Source: Flavobacterium sediminis
GTDB lineage: Bacteria; Bacteroidota; Bacteroidia; Flavobacteriales; Flavobacteriaceae
DNA length: 64,000 bases
Direction of reading: 5' to 3'
Assembly: GCF_003148385.1 (NCBI RefSeq)
Contig: NZ_CP029463.1
Span: forward strand, 3,100,001-3,164,000
The notes beneath the pieces are model-generated. The model did no database searches. It was not told the DNA's origin and worked only from the letters and a program-made list of their open reading frames with translations. The position numbers and the translations under genes are program-made. Positions 18,856 through 27,336 of the stretch are shown here, piece after piece. Numbering within the stretch: position 1 is the stretch's first letter; each line of letters opens with the position of its first letter.

Positions 18856-19995
18856 ATGAAAATTGCTATAGTTTGTTATCCTACATTTGGCGGAAGTGGA
18901 GTTGTAGCCACTGAATTAGGTTTAGAATTAGCCAAAAGAGGACACGAGATACATTTTATAACATACAGTCAGCCCGTTCGTTTGGCTTTGTTAAACCAAA
19001 ATGTGTTCTATCACGAAGTTCACGTTCCCGAATATCCTTTATTTCATTACCAGCCTTACGAATTAGCCTTATCCAGTAAATTAGTCGATACCATTAAATT
19101 GTACGATATAGAATTATTGCATGTGCACTATGCAATTCCTCATGCTTATGCGGGTTATATGGCTAAGCAAATGCTGGCAGAAGAAGGAATTAAAATACCG
19201 ATGATCACAACCTTGCACGGGACTGATATCACTCTGGTAGGGAAGCACCCTTTCTATAAACCTGCAGTGACTTTCAGTATCAACCAATCGGATGTTGTAA
19301 CTAGTGTTTCCAAAAGCTTACGAGACGATACTTATCGTTTATTTGATATTAAAAAAGACATTCAGGTGGTACCGAATTTTATAGAGTTGGATAAAGAGCC
19401 TATTATTGATTCTGTACCTTGCTACCGTTCAGTTCTGGCGGCTAAAGAAGAGCGAATTATTACGCACATCTCTAACTTCAGAAAGGTAAAACGAATTGAA
19501 GATATTGTAAGGATTTTTTATAAGATACAGAAAGAAATTCCGGCGAAGTTGATGATGGTTGGAGACGGACCCGAGAAAGAGAAAGCCGAAATGTTATGCG
19601 AGGATCTCGGAATTCATAAAAAGGTTATTTTCTTTGGAAACAGCCACGAAATTGAAAAAATATTAGGTTATTCCGATCTGTTCCTTTTACCATCAGAAAC
19701 AGAAAGTTTCGGTTTAGCGGCTTTAGAAGCAATGTCTTGCGGAGTTCCCGTGATTTCGAGTAATTCCGGAGGACTGCCGGAAGTAAATGAAGAAGGCTTC
19801 TCTGGGTATTTGAGCGATGTAGGCAATATTGATGAAATGAGTAAAAATGCCATAAAGATTTTAAAAGAAGACTCGGTTTTAGAGCAGTTCAAACACAACG
19901 CACTGGAAACTGCCAAGAAGTTTGACATAAAAAATATTTTGCCATTGTATGAAAAGATCTATTACGAGGCATTGAACCAGACGTATTCTGTTTAA
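18856..19995 (+). CDS. bshA: N-acetyl-alpha-D-glucosaminyl L-malate synthase
   Basis: 379 residues. This GT4 glycosyltransferase joins UDP-GlcNAc to L-malate in the first step of bacillithiol synthesis. The N-terminal KIAIVCYPTFGGSGVVATELG loop is diagnostic of BshA. The GT4 core has the ITTLHGTDITLVG motif, a KVKR segment before the nucleotide domain, and the LPSETESFGLAALEAMSCGVPVI E(x7)E motif. Length matches BshA. BshB and BshC are not in the window. It is followed after 15 bases by a PrcB-like lipoprotein gene. Confidence 0.93.
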   Translation: MKIAIVCYPTFGGSGVVATELGLELAKRGHEIHFITYSQPVRLALLNQNVFYHEVHVPEYPLFHYQPYELALSSKLVDTIKLYDIELLHVHYAIPHAYAGYMAKQMLAEEGIKIPMITTLHGTDITLVGKHPFYKPAVTFSINQSDVVTSVSKSLRDDTYRLFDIKKDIQVVPNFIELDKEPIIDSVPCYRSVLAAKEERIITHISNFRKVKRIEDIVRIFYKIQKEIPAKLMMVGDGPEKEKAEMLCEDLGIHKKVIFFGNSHEIEKILGYSDLFLLPSETESFGLAALEAMSCGVPVISSNSGGLPEVNEEGFSGYLSDVGNIDEMSKNAIKILKEDSVLEQFKHNALETAKKFDIKNILPLYEKIYYEALNQTYSV

Positions 19996-20010
19996 AAAAT
20001 ATCAATTGCA

Positions 20011-20442
20011 ATGAAGAAAATTTTATTTTTGATCGCTTTTATGACTTTGGTTTCCTGTAATACAACCAAGCAATTTACAGAAGGTACAGATTATACATAT
20101 ATTATCAAGAATAGTACCGGAGGAAACGAAAAAGCTTCGGTAGCAATCATTGATAATTATAATGACCTGATCAATGAAGTGGATAAATTAAACATTTCGG
20201 ATGCCATTAGTGAGGCTTTATTGAATGTGGATTTAGAACAAAACAATGTTCTTGTTCTGCATTTAGGGCAAAGAAACTCAGGTGGGTATGGAATTGAAAT
20301 TGATAAAATGTATGAGAAAAAGAATGTTTTATACATTAAAACAAAAGAAATAAAACCCGGAAAAGGGGATATGGTAACTATGGCACTAACCAATCCATTT
20401 ACCATTGTTCTGATTCCTAAAAAAGAGGTGGTTATTGAGTGA
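20011..20442 (+). CDS. PrcB-family lipoprotein
   Basis: 143 residues with a lipoprotein signal peptide whose lipobox reads LVSC, followed by NTTKQ. The C-terminal half carries the PrcB_C pattern: LVLHLGQRNSGGYGIEI, and a closing FTIVLIPKKEVVIE strand. In Treponema, PrcB is part of the dentilisin protease complex, but in most bacteria the role is unknown. It begins 15 bases after bshA and is likely cotranscribed. It marks the left edge of the conserved block before the restriction locus. Confidence 0.75.
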   Translation: MKKILFLIAFMTLVSCNTTKQFTEGTDYTYIIKNSTGGNEKASVAIIDNYNDLINEVDKLNISDAISEALLNVDLEQNNVLVLHLGQRNSGGYGIEIDKMYEKKNVLYIKTKEIKPGKGDMVTMALTNPFTIVLIPKKEVVIE

Positions 20443-20537
20443 TGTTGTATGGTTGTCTATCATTCTTTTAAATATTTGTATCGAAAATTGAATTGAAAAA
20501 TTTGTAACTTAGCGATTGAATTTAATACTTAATAGTA

Positions 20538-21302
20538 ATGGCAAACAAATATGTAAACTTTATTTCTGATGAACATTTATTAACTTGTATAGAGAACTTG
20601 CATAAATCATATTTGAAAGCTAAAAAAAAGATTTCTAAAAAGAGTTTTTACACTAATAAAGTTGATACTATAAAGCTGACTTTTGACTCAAAATTTAATG
20701 ATATAAAAGAAGATGATCTGATTCAATCTGAAATTCTTAGACAAATTGACAAATCGATAAATAACTCAATCGGAACATTTCATGAGCATATTTTAGGAGG
20801 AATTAAGGGTTACGAAGTTGGAAATTTGAGTGGCTTCGATATAAAAGCTGAAGATGATACACTTTTTGCCGACATTAAAAACAAGCATAATACGATGAAT
20901 AGTAGTTCAGCTGAAGCCTTGTTTCAAAAATTAGCTCGCTATGCTGATGATTACAAGAAAGCAAGATGTTATTGGGTTCAGATTTTAGCAAAAGGAAGTT
21001 TCAATGAACATTGGAAAGGAGATATTAATGGAAAAGAATATAGCCATTCAAGAGTCTTTAAAATATCTGGGGATCAATTTTATGCTTTGCTTTCAGGGCA
21101 AGATGATGCACTTTTCCAATTATACAAAGCTTTACCAAAAGCAATTGAAGATTATTTAAAAAACTATAAATCTGAGAGTATTGTAAAAGAAAATTTAGCA
21201 TTAGAAGAAATAACTTTTGAAACTGAAAAATCAAAGCGTTCAATTCTTGATCAAATTACTTTTGAGAATTATAGCTATTATTTAGGATTTGACAAGTTAT
21301 AA
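20538..21302 (+). CDS. Eco47II-type type II restriction endonuclease
   Basis: 254 residues resembling the Eco47II family, whose founding member cuts at GGNCC. Family features seen are FHEHILGGIKGYEVG, followed by FDIKAEDDTLFADIKNKHNTMN, which has the D-(E/D)xK-like spacing of a PD-(D/E)XK nuclease core, and CYWVQILAKGSFNEHW. It overlaps the 3' end of the cytosine methyltransferase by 25 bases, tail to tail. Specificity for GGNCC is inferred from family resemblance only. Confidence 0.85.
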   Translation: MANKYVNFISDEHLLTCIENLHKSYLKAKKKISKKSFYTNKVDTIKLTFDSKFNDIKEDDLIQSEILRQIDKSINNSIGTFHEHILGGIKGYEVGNLSGFDIKAEDDTLFADIKNKHNTMNSSSAEALFQKLARYADDYKKARCYWVQILAKGSFNEHWKGDINGKEYSHSRVFKISGDQFYALLSGQDDALFQLYKALPKAIEDYLKNYKSESIVKENLALEEITFETEKSKRSILDQITFENYSYYLGFDKL

Positions 21303-22516
21303 TATTCATTTAAGAATTTTATAATTGAATAACCTACTTCTCTACCTAAATTCACAGGAACAGCATTTCCAATTTGTTTGTATTGTTGTGCTATTGGTCC
21401 AGAAAATTGCCAATCGTCTGGGAAAGTCTGAATTCTCGCATATTCACGAACAGTAAATGGACGAGTTTCATCTGGATGACATCGTTCGGTTTGCTTTTGT
21501 GCTGGACTGCAAGTCAAAGTAAGACAAGGTTCATCCCAGCCAATTCTTCTTGCCATTCCAGTTTTTCCTCCTCCTAAATAAAAACTTGCGCCCATAAAAT
21601 CTTTTTGAATTTCAACAGGTAAATCTCTCCAATAACCTTTTGGAGGAACCAAATCTAAAACAGATTTTTTGCTTTCGGGATATTTTGCTCCTGCTGATTT
21701 TGGAACATTTGTGTCAAATAAATCTCCTTTCTTTAAAGCATCTTTTAGATTATAAATTTTCTTGTAAGGTTTCGGATATTCATATTTTAAATTGATGTCT
21801 TTTCGGATACCAACTAAAATCAAACGTTCTCTTTTTTGTGGAACTTTATAATTGATGGCTTTTAAAACTTGTACTGGAGCAATATTATAACCAATTTCAT
21901 CCAAAATGGAAATCATCCCTTGTAAAGTTTTTCCATTATCGTGGTTTAAAAGACCTTTGACATTTTCACCAATGCAAATTTTGGGATTTATTTCTTTGAC
22001 AACTCGTGCAAATTCATAAAACAAAGTCCCTCTAGCATCCTCAAATCCTAATCTTTTGCCTGCATAACTGAATGCTTGACAAGGGAAACCACCTGTAACA
22101 ACATCAACTTGATTATGATATTCTGAAAAATTGAAATTTTTAATATCCCCCTCTAAAATTTTCCAATTGGGACGATTTTTTCTCAAAGTTTCACAAGCAT
22201 GTTTATCAATTTCATTAAGAGCTACACATTTTAAACCTGCCTTTTCCATTCCAACAGCCAAGCCCCCTGCACCAGCGAAAAGTTCCAAAACTTTATATTC
22301 CTTTTCAGCTTCAATAAAATTGGAAATTGTCTCTTGGACATCTTTTTGTAAAAACTCAGCGAACAAATTTTCAACTTCATCTTTTCTATAAACTCTATAA
22401 TTACTCATTGGTTCACGAACAGCTGAAAGTTTTCCTTCTTCGTCCCAACGACGCAGAGTTTTTGTACTTTTATTAAGTAACTTTGCTGTTTCTGAAATAG
22501 TTAAATATTTTTTCAT
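21278..22516 (-). CDS. DNA (cytosine-5-)-methyltransferase with N-terminal MerR/excisionase-type HTH
   Basis: 412 residues from the ATG at 22516. An ATG six codons upstream is in frame, but the predicted transcript starts only about 7 bases before it. Residues 1-50 form a helix-turn-helix with SETAKLLNKSTKTLRRWDEEG, like MerR/excisionase DNA-binding heads. The C5-methyltransferase motifs follow: I, VLELFAGAGGLAVG; IV, GGFPCQAFSYAGK (catalytic Cys about 146); VI, ENVKGLL; VIII, PQKRERLILVGIR; and IX/X, RPFTVREYARIQTFPD and QIGNAVPVNLG. It protects host DNA from the overlapping convergent endonuclease. The HTH suggests it also controls its own gene. Confidence 0.92.
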   Translation of the reverse strand: MKKYLTISETAKLLNKSTKTLRRWDEEGKLSAVREPMSNYRVYRKDEVENLFAEFLQKDVQETISNFIEAEKEYKVLELFAGAGGLAVGMEKAGLKCVALNEIDKHACETLRKNRPNWKILEGDIKNFNFSEYHNQVDVVTGGFPCQAFSYAGKRLGFEDARGTLFYEFARVVKEINPKICIGENVKGLLNHDNGKTLQGMISILDEIGYNIAPVQVLKAINYKVPQKRERLILVGIRKDINLKYEYPKPYKKIYNLKDALKKGDLFDTNVPKSAGAKYPESKKSVLDLVPPKGYWRDLPVEIQKDFMGASFYLGGGKTGMARRIGWDEPCLTLTCSPAQKQTERCHPDETRPFTVREYARIQTFPDDWQFSGPIAQQYKQIGNAVPVNLGREVGYSIIKFLNEYYNLSNPK

Positions 22517-22547
22517 AACCAAATTATACAACATTAGACATTGGTTA
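22516..22547 (-). promoter_or_regulatory. Inverted repeat, candidate autoregulatory operator of the methyltransferase
   Basis: TAACCAA at 22516-22522 and TTGGTTA at 22541-22547 form a perfect 7-base inverted repeat with an 18-base spacer. The outer arm abuts the -7 element, and the inner arm touches the start codon. This placement suits repression by the HTH of the methyltransferase. Binding is inferred. Confidence 0.5.
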
Positions 22548-22579
22548 CAAATTTAATAAAAAATATTCCAAACTTCCAA
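22548..22579 (-). promoter_or_regulatory. Putative promoter of the methyltransferase gene
   Basis: On the reverse strand, TTG (22577-22579), then 21 bases, then TAAATTTG (22548-22555). This matches the Bacteroidota -33/-7 promoter pattern. The predicted transcript start is near 22541. Confidence 0.55.
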
Positions 22580-22697
22580 AAACAAAATAACAAAAAGGAA
22601 TGCTAGTTGGTATGGATTACAAGTAATAATAGTTCAATTTTGTTTCCATATATTTCTTTATAGACAGATATTGTTAGCTGTCATTCTAAAATCGGAA

Positions 22698-22733
22698 TAA
22701 AAAAATACCGGTCTTAATCAAGCCGGTATTTTC
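22698..22733 (-). terminator. Terminator after yebC
   Basis: AAAATACCGG (22702-22711) and CCGGTATTTT (22723-22732) form a perfect 10-base stem with an 11-base loop. On the reverse strand the stem is followed by a T run. It closes the yebC transcript. Confidence 0.8.
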
Positions 22734-22755
22734 ATTTTTTATTTTTAAAAGAAAA

Positions 22756-23478
22756 TTACTCTTCTGAAGATTCCTGCATCGTGTGGTATACATTCATCAC
22801 ATCGTCATCTTCTTCAATCTTTTCTAATAATTTTTCCACATCAGCTACTTCTTCAGGGCTAAGCTCTTTAGTAACTTGCGGAATTCGGTCAAATCCGGAA
22901 GAAAGAATTTCAAGACCTCTGTGCTCTAATTCTTTTTGAATGGCACCGAAACTTTCAAAAGGAGCATACATTACAATTCCGTCTTCATCAGCAAAGATCT
23001 CTTCTACACCGAAATCGATCATTTCTAATTCTAATTCCTCTACATCCTGACCTTCTGCCGGAATTCTGAAGTTACAAGTATGGTCAAACATAAATTCAAC
23101 CGATCCTTGAGTACCTAAAGTACCGTTACATTTATTGAAATAACTTCTGATGTTAGCAACCGTTCTGTTGTTATTGTCAGTAGCCGTTTCAATCAAAATG
23201 GCAATACCGTGCGGTGCATAACCTTCAAACAAAACTTCTTTATAATTAGCAGTATCTTTATCAGATGCTTTTTTAATAGCTCTTTCAACATTGTCTTTAG
23301 GCATGTTAGCCGCCTTGGCATTTTGAATAACAGCTCTTAATCTGGAATTTGTTTCAGGATTTGGTCCACCTTCTTTAACAGCAATAACGATATCTTTACC
23401 AATTCTTGTAAACGTTTTAGCCATTGCCGACCAACGTTTCATTTTACGTGCTTTTCTAAATTCAAAGGCTCTTCCCAT
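22756..23478 (-). CDS. yebC: YebC/PmpR family protein
   Basis: 240 residues, the standard length. The N terminus MGRAFEFRKARKMKRWSAMAKTF is the Bacteroidota version of the family start. Conserved segments include DNVERAIKKASDKD, YAPHGIAILIETATDNNNRTVA and FGVEEIFADEDGI. The family was named as transcriptional regulators, and some members act in relief of ribosome stalling at proline stretches. Which applies here cannot be told from the sequence. It is monocistronic between the restriction locus and a divergent beta-barrel gene. Confidence 0.93.
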   Translation of the reverse strand: MGRAFEFRKARKMKRWSAMAKTFTRIGKDIVIAVKEGGPNPETNSRLRAVIQNAKAANMPKDNVERAIKKASDKDTANYKEVLFEGYAPHGIAILIETATDNNNRTVANIRSYFNKCNGTLGTQGSVEFMFDHTCNFRIPAEGQDVEELELEMIDFGVEEIFADEDGIVMYAPFESFGAIQKELEHRGLEILSSGFDRIPQVTKELSPEEVADVEKLLEKIEEDDDVMNVYHTMQESSEE

Positions 23479-23595
23479 TTCTAATGTTTTATTTTGTCAG
23501 GCAAATTTAGTAATTCCTTAAAAAAATAAAAAAATGTTTATCTTTTTTTGTGCTCTAAGTTTTTGTAATATATTTACTGCCGTAAAAAATACATT

Positions 23596-24198
23596 ATGAG
23601 AAAACTACTTGTAACAGGTTTAGTATTGTTTAGTGCTGCATTCTATGCACAAAAGAGAGAGAAAGGTGCTATAGAATTAACGCCGAAGATCGGTTATGCT
23701 TCATCAAATTATTACAGCGATGAAGACATCAGTAATTCAGCATTGTCAAGCGTTAATATAGGAGCAGACGCAGATTTCTTTTTTAATAACCGTTGGAGTA
23801 TACGTTCAGGCTTGTTTTACCAAACTATGGGAAGTAAGTATAGAGGGTACATGGGAAATAGTGTAGGAACGATAAAAGAGAAATTGCATTACCTGACAGT
23901 TCCTGTAAATGCAAACTGGCATTTCGGTAGTACTCGTAAGTGGAACTTGAATTTTGGTCCTAGTTTCGGTTTCTTAACAGCAGCAGGGATCAATGATTTT
24001 GATGTAAAAGATCAGGTTAATTCATTCCAATTAGGATTAAACTATGGAATCGGATATAAAATTGAAGTTAATGAAAGTTTTAGTATTCTGATCGATTATC
24101 AGGGAATGACAGGTTTAACGGAAGTTCCTAAAGATGCTCCTTATACATTAAAAAACACATACAGCACATTTAATATAGGTGCTGTTCTTAAGTTGTAA
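23596..24198 (+). CDS. Outer membrane beta-barrel protein
   Basis: 200 residues with a signal peptide ending AAFYAQ. Alternating hydrophobic/aromatic strands (IELTPKIGYASSNYY, WSIRSGLFYQTMG, LHYLTVPVNANWHF, LNFGPSFGFLTA, and a final FNIGAVLKL) fit a small eight-stranded barrel of the porin/OmpW-like PorT type common in Bacteroidota. No ligand is known. It is transcribed alone and terminated by the hairpin at 24216. Confidence 0.8.
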   Translation: MRKLLVTGLVLFSAAFYAQKREKGAIELTPKIGYASSNYYSDEDISNSALSSVNIGADADFFFNNRWSIRSGLFYQTMGSKYRGYMGNSVGTIKEKLHYLTVPVNANWHFGSTRKWNLNFGPSFGFLTAAGINDFDVKDQVNSFQLGLNYGIGYKIEVNESFSILIDYQGMTGLTEVPKDAPYTLKNTYSTFNIGAVLKL

Positions 24199-24215
24199 TC
24201 TTTGTAAAAAATAGA

Positions 24216-24253
24216 TAAAAAAAGCGTTTTAGATTTCTAAAACGCTTTTTTTA
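24216..24253 (+). terminator. Bidirectional terminator between the beta-barrel and surface protein genes
   Basis: AAAAAAGCGTTTTAG and CTAAAACGCTTTTTT form a long stem with a short ATTT loop. A and T runs on both flanks allow function in both directions. Confidence 0.85.
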
Positions 24254-24259
24254 TGACTT

Positions 24260-25300
24260 TTATTCACTCGGAACGTGTTTGGAAATGTATTGCTCTCCGG
24301 TTACATTCCATTTATTGATATAGGTATTCCGCATGTTGGTCACATCAGAGTTGGCTTTGTTGTAATCATTTATTTTATGATTGATCTCTTTGACCATTTG
24401 GTTATAGTTGTCTAGTTCTTCTTTAGTTCTTTCCTTTTCTGATTTTCGTTCCAAGGATACTTTTGCATCTTCAAACTTAGCATTGAACGTATAAAAATCA
24501 ATCATTTTAGGAGCGTATTCGGAAGCTATTTTTTGATACATTTCCATACATTTTATGGTTTCGTTAGCTAAGGTTTTGTCGCCTTCTATAGGTGCAAACT
24601 CAGTTATTTTAGCTATGCCTTCTTCTGCATATTGTTGCAAGGCATTAGCATTTTGCTGAATGGCAGCAATGTCTTTGTTTTTTATAGAGCTGTCTAATAA
24701 AACATCGGTGTAATTACACTTAAAGAAAATCAGGTATAGATTGCTGTGGTACTTAAAGACATCTCCGGAGATCTTCATCTTCTTTTCAATATCAGTATCT
24801 TCTGCAGATTCAAGCAGATTAACTTTATATTTAGCAGCAAAAGCCTGTTGGGCAGCATCTAATTTTTCATGTTCCGCATCGATCTTGTCGTTAACTAATT
24901 CCCGGGTTGTAATGTAAGCTTCCATGTAATCATACGACTGTTCCGCTATTTCCTGTAAATCAATGATCTTAGCGTATTCTTCTTTGATCATTAACTCAGA
25001 AAAACTAAAATAGTCAATAACCTGATCTCGAAACTCAAGATCGCCGTTAAAACCATTTGTATTCTTTTCTAAAGTAGCTTTTGCCGTTTGAATGGTTTTG
25101 ATGAGATTTTTTCTGACGTTATCAATGCGTTTGGCACTTTTAGAGTGGGCAACGGTTTTAGTATATTTCCACATTTCTTTGGAAATCGGTTTTTCAATTT
25201 TACTGACGTACGTCAGATATTCTCCGGCATCTTTAAATTCCTGAGCCGAAAGAAGCTGTGTCATGCTGATCAATGACACAAAGAATAGAACTATTTTCAT
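24260..25300 (-). CDS. Exported helical protein, probable LIC11966-family surface protein
   Basis: 346 residues with a signal peptide ending LLSAQ. The mature part is almost wholly helical and charged, with YLTYVSKIEKPISKEMW at the start, a long region of Lys/Glu/Asp-rich helices, and a C-terminal YINKWNVTGEQYISKHVPSE. The pattern resembles the LIC11966 family of putative surface proteins. The family call is from memory of the pattern and is moderately secure. It is the last gene of the gcvT-S41 protease operon, 2 bases after the protease. Confidence 0.6.
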   Translation of the reverse strand: MKIVLFFVSLISMTQLLSAQEFKDAGEYLTYVSKIEKPISKEMWKYTKTVAHSKSAKRIDNVRKNLIKTIQTAKATLEKNTNGFNGDLEFRDQVIDYFSFSELMIKEEYAKIIDLQEIAEQSYDYMEAYITTRELVNDKIDAEHEKLDAAQQAFAAKYKVNLLESAEDTDIEKKMKISGDVFKYHSNLYLIFFKCNYTDVLLDSSIKNKDIAAIQQNANALQQYAEEGIAKITEFAPIEGDKTLANETIKCMEMYQKIASEYAPKMIDFYTFNAKFEDAKVSLERKSEKERTKEELDNYNQMVKEINHKINDYNKANSDVTNMRNTYINKWNVTGEQYISKHVPSE

Positions 25301-25302
25301 GT

Positions 25303-27336
25303 TTATTTGGTATTTAGTTCAACTAAAATTTTAGCTGATTCTAAGATATCAAAATTTCGTTTAAGTTGTTCAATTCTTTTGTTTGAAATTTCATTCAATA
25401 CGGTATCGAACTTTAATTTTTCGAGATCAGTAGAAGTAGGAGTGATGGTTGAAACGTAAGTTTGGCTTGCTATACCTTTGAAAGAATCAAAAACGGCATC
25501 GTGCTTGTGCACATAATTGAATACTCCGTCAATAGTCAATGTGATCTTCTCTGAGGTGTTTTTTTTGAAAATGGTATTGAAATAATCTTGATAATTAGTG
25601 ACCGTTTGATAGTATTGACTGGCAGTTACTCTTTTTTGACTGTTCGCAGCGATTTTAGAAAAGTTGGTATGTAACGGCTGAAAACGGGTTTTATTTTCAA
25701 TAGAATCGTTTGGTAAAGCATTGTCCAGTTTGTCCTCTTTCTTACTGAAAGTATCGAAGATATCAGGAATTTCGACATCGGGCAATAATCCTGTTTTTTG
25801 ATTGCTTTTTCCGGTTACTCTATAGAATTTTTCAGTAGTGATTTTAACATAATCTGTTACAGTTGAAGTAGAATCCAGTGGGAAAATTTGCTGCATGGTT
25901 GCTTTGCCGAAAGTTTTACTACCCACAAGTAAAGCCCTTTTGTAATCCTGCATGGCATTGGCAAAAAATTCGCTTCCTGAAGCCGAATTTCCGTTTACCA
26001 ATACGATCATAGGTCCTCTGTAAAAAGAGCCTCTGTTAACGTCTCTGAGCAGCATATTGTTACCGTTCTTTTGGGTCATGACAGCAACCGGACCAATGTC
26101 TATAAACATTCCGCTTAATTTTATGGCTTCATTGATATCACCTCCGCCATTATTTTTCAGATCGATGATCAATCCTTGTATGTTATCTTTTTTCAGGTTT
26201 AAAAGTTCTATAGCTACGTCGTTAGTCATTGTATTACTACCATTCTCATCTGTATAGAAACTAGGGATATTAAGGTAGCCTAATTTTTTGCCTTCATAAT
26301 CCATAACATAGCTGTAGCATTTGTTTTGAATGGATTTGATATTTTTTTTAACCAATTGGACTTCGTAGGTAGTACCATCCTTTTTTTCAAATGAAAAAAG
26401 TAAATTTTTAAATTCTTGGGATTGTAAATAATTCTGAATGATATCAAAAGTAGAGCAGTTGGCGAAAACTTCATCACCATTCATCGTTTTTACTTTTACC
26501 AATTTATCAAATGGTTCAATGGCATCACTGTCAAAGGCAGAGCTTCCGGGAATAATCTCCGCAACATAGAACTCATTACTGTTGTTAATAGCAAAGTGCA
26601 ATCCGAATGAAGCATTGTCCTCGCTTACGCCATTTAAAAAAGTGGTTCTGTCATTTTGAGACAGATAAGTCGTATGCGGATCAAAGTACTGACTGAAAGC
26701 TTTTAAGAACAAATCTTCAATTTCCGTTGAAAAAGTATCAGGAGTTGCCATTTTGTGTTCGCCTAAGCAATAATATTCTTCAAAAGTTTGTTTTTTGTAT
26801 TGCTTTTGTAGCTGAGCAAAGTTTAAAACAATAGAATCTTTGTTTTTGGAAGTTTGTGCAATTTCGTAAAGAATATCAAAAATGATCTTTTTCTTTAAAA
26901 GATTCTTGATTTCATTTTCGGTTGTAAGATATTCAAACTTTTTATTGGAAAATTCAATAGTTTGAGTGACATTAACACTGGAAATTTCTTTTTCAATGGC
27001 TTTGATCATTGCTATTTTTCGGCTGATACCGTTTTGCAATATTTGTTCAAAATCTTTGATAAAGTTACAGTTCCCTTCTAAAATGTAATCGTCAATCTTG
27101 AGTCGGTGCCGACTTAAACGATCGTATTCACTTTTTGTTAAAACAAATCGGGGAGTGTCAAAGTTATTGATGACAGTATTAAAAACATAAACCGATAGAC
27201 TGTCATCTATCGGTTTAGGCTGATAATGTTGCGTTTGAATCAAATTTTTAATAGCCGTAACTTTTTTACAAAAATTTTCTTGTGTAAAACTTAAAAGAGA
27301 GTGTAAAAAAAGTCCAACTAGTAAAATTCTTTTCAT
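25303..27336 (-). CDS. S41 family tail-specific peptidase
   Basis: 677 residues with a signal peptide ending LLSFTQ. An N-terminal helical Prc-like domain precedes a PDZ domain (ASFGLHFAINNSNEFYVAEI, IEPFDKLVKV). The S41 catalytic region has IDLKNNGGGDINEAI, the nucleophile Ser in NGNSASGSEFF (about 453), and the general-base Lys in GSKTFGKATMQ (about 475). A DUF3340-like C-terminal region follows. It acts in the periplasm as a C-terminal processing protease. Its start abuts the gcvT stop codon with no gap. Confidence 0.9.
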   Translation of the reverse strand: MKRILLVGLFLHSLLSFTQENFCKKVTAIKNLIQTQHYQPKPIDDSLSVYVFNTVINNFDTPRFVLTKSEYDRLSRHRLKIDDYILEGNCNFIKDFEQILQNGISRKIAMIKAIEKEISSVNVTQTIEFSNKKFEYLTTENEIKNLLKKKIIFDILYEIAQTSKNKDSIVLNFAQLQKQYKKQTFEEYYCLGEHKMATPDTFSTEIEDLFLKAFSQYFDPHTTYLSQNDRTTFLNGVSEDNASFGLHFAINNSNEFYVAEIIPGSSAFDSDAIEPFDKLVKVKTMNGDEVFANCSTFDIIQNYLQSQEFKNLLFSFEKKDGTTYEVQLVKKNIKSIQNKCYSYVMDYEGKKLGYLNIPSFYTDENGSNTMTNDVAIELLNLKKDNIQGLIIDLKNNGGGDINEAIKLSGMFIDIGPVAVMTQKNGNNMLLRDVNRGSFYRGPMIVLVNGNSASGSEFFANAMQDYKRALLVGSKTFGKATMQQIFPLDSTSTVTDYVKITTEKFYRVTGKSNQKTGLLPDVEIPDIFDTFSKKEDKLDNALPNDSIENKTRFQPLHTNFSKIAANSQKRVTASQYYQTVTNYQDYFNTIFKKNTSEKITLTIDGVFNYVHKHDAVFDSFKGIASQTYVSTITPTSTDLEKLKFDTVLNEISNKRIEQLKRNFDILESAKILVELNTK

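Noticed and set aside
27165..27215. A hairpin-like ACCGATAGACTGTCATCTATCGGT sequence in the S41 protease gene
   Set aside because: It lies inside the coding region with no T run, and shows no sign of a regulatory role.
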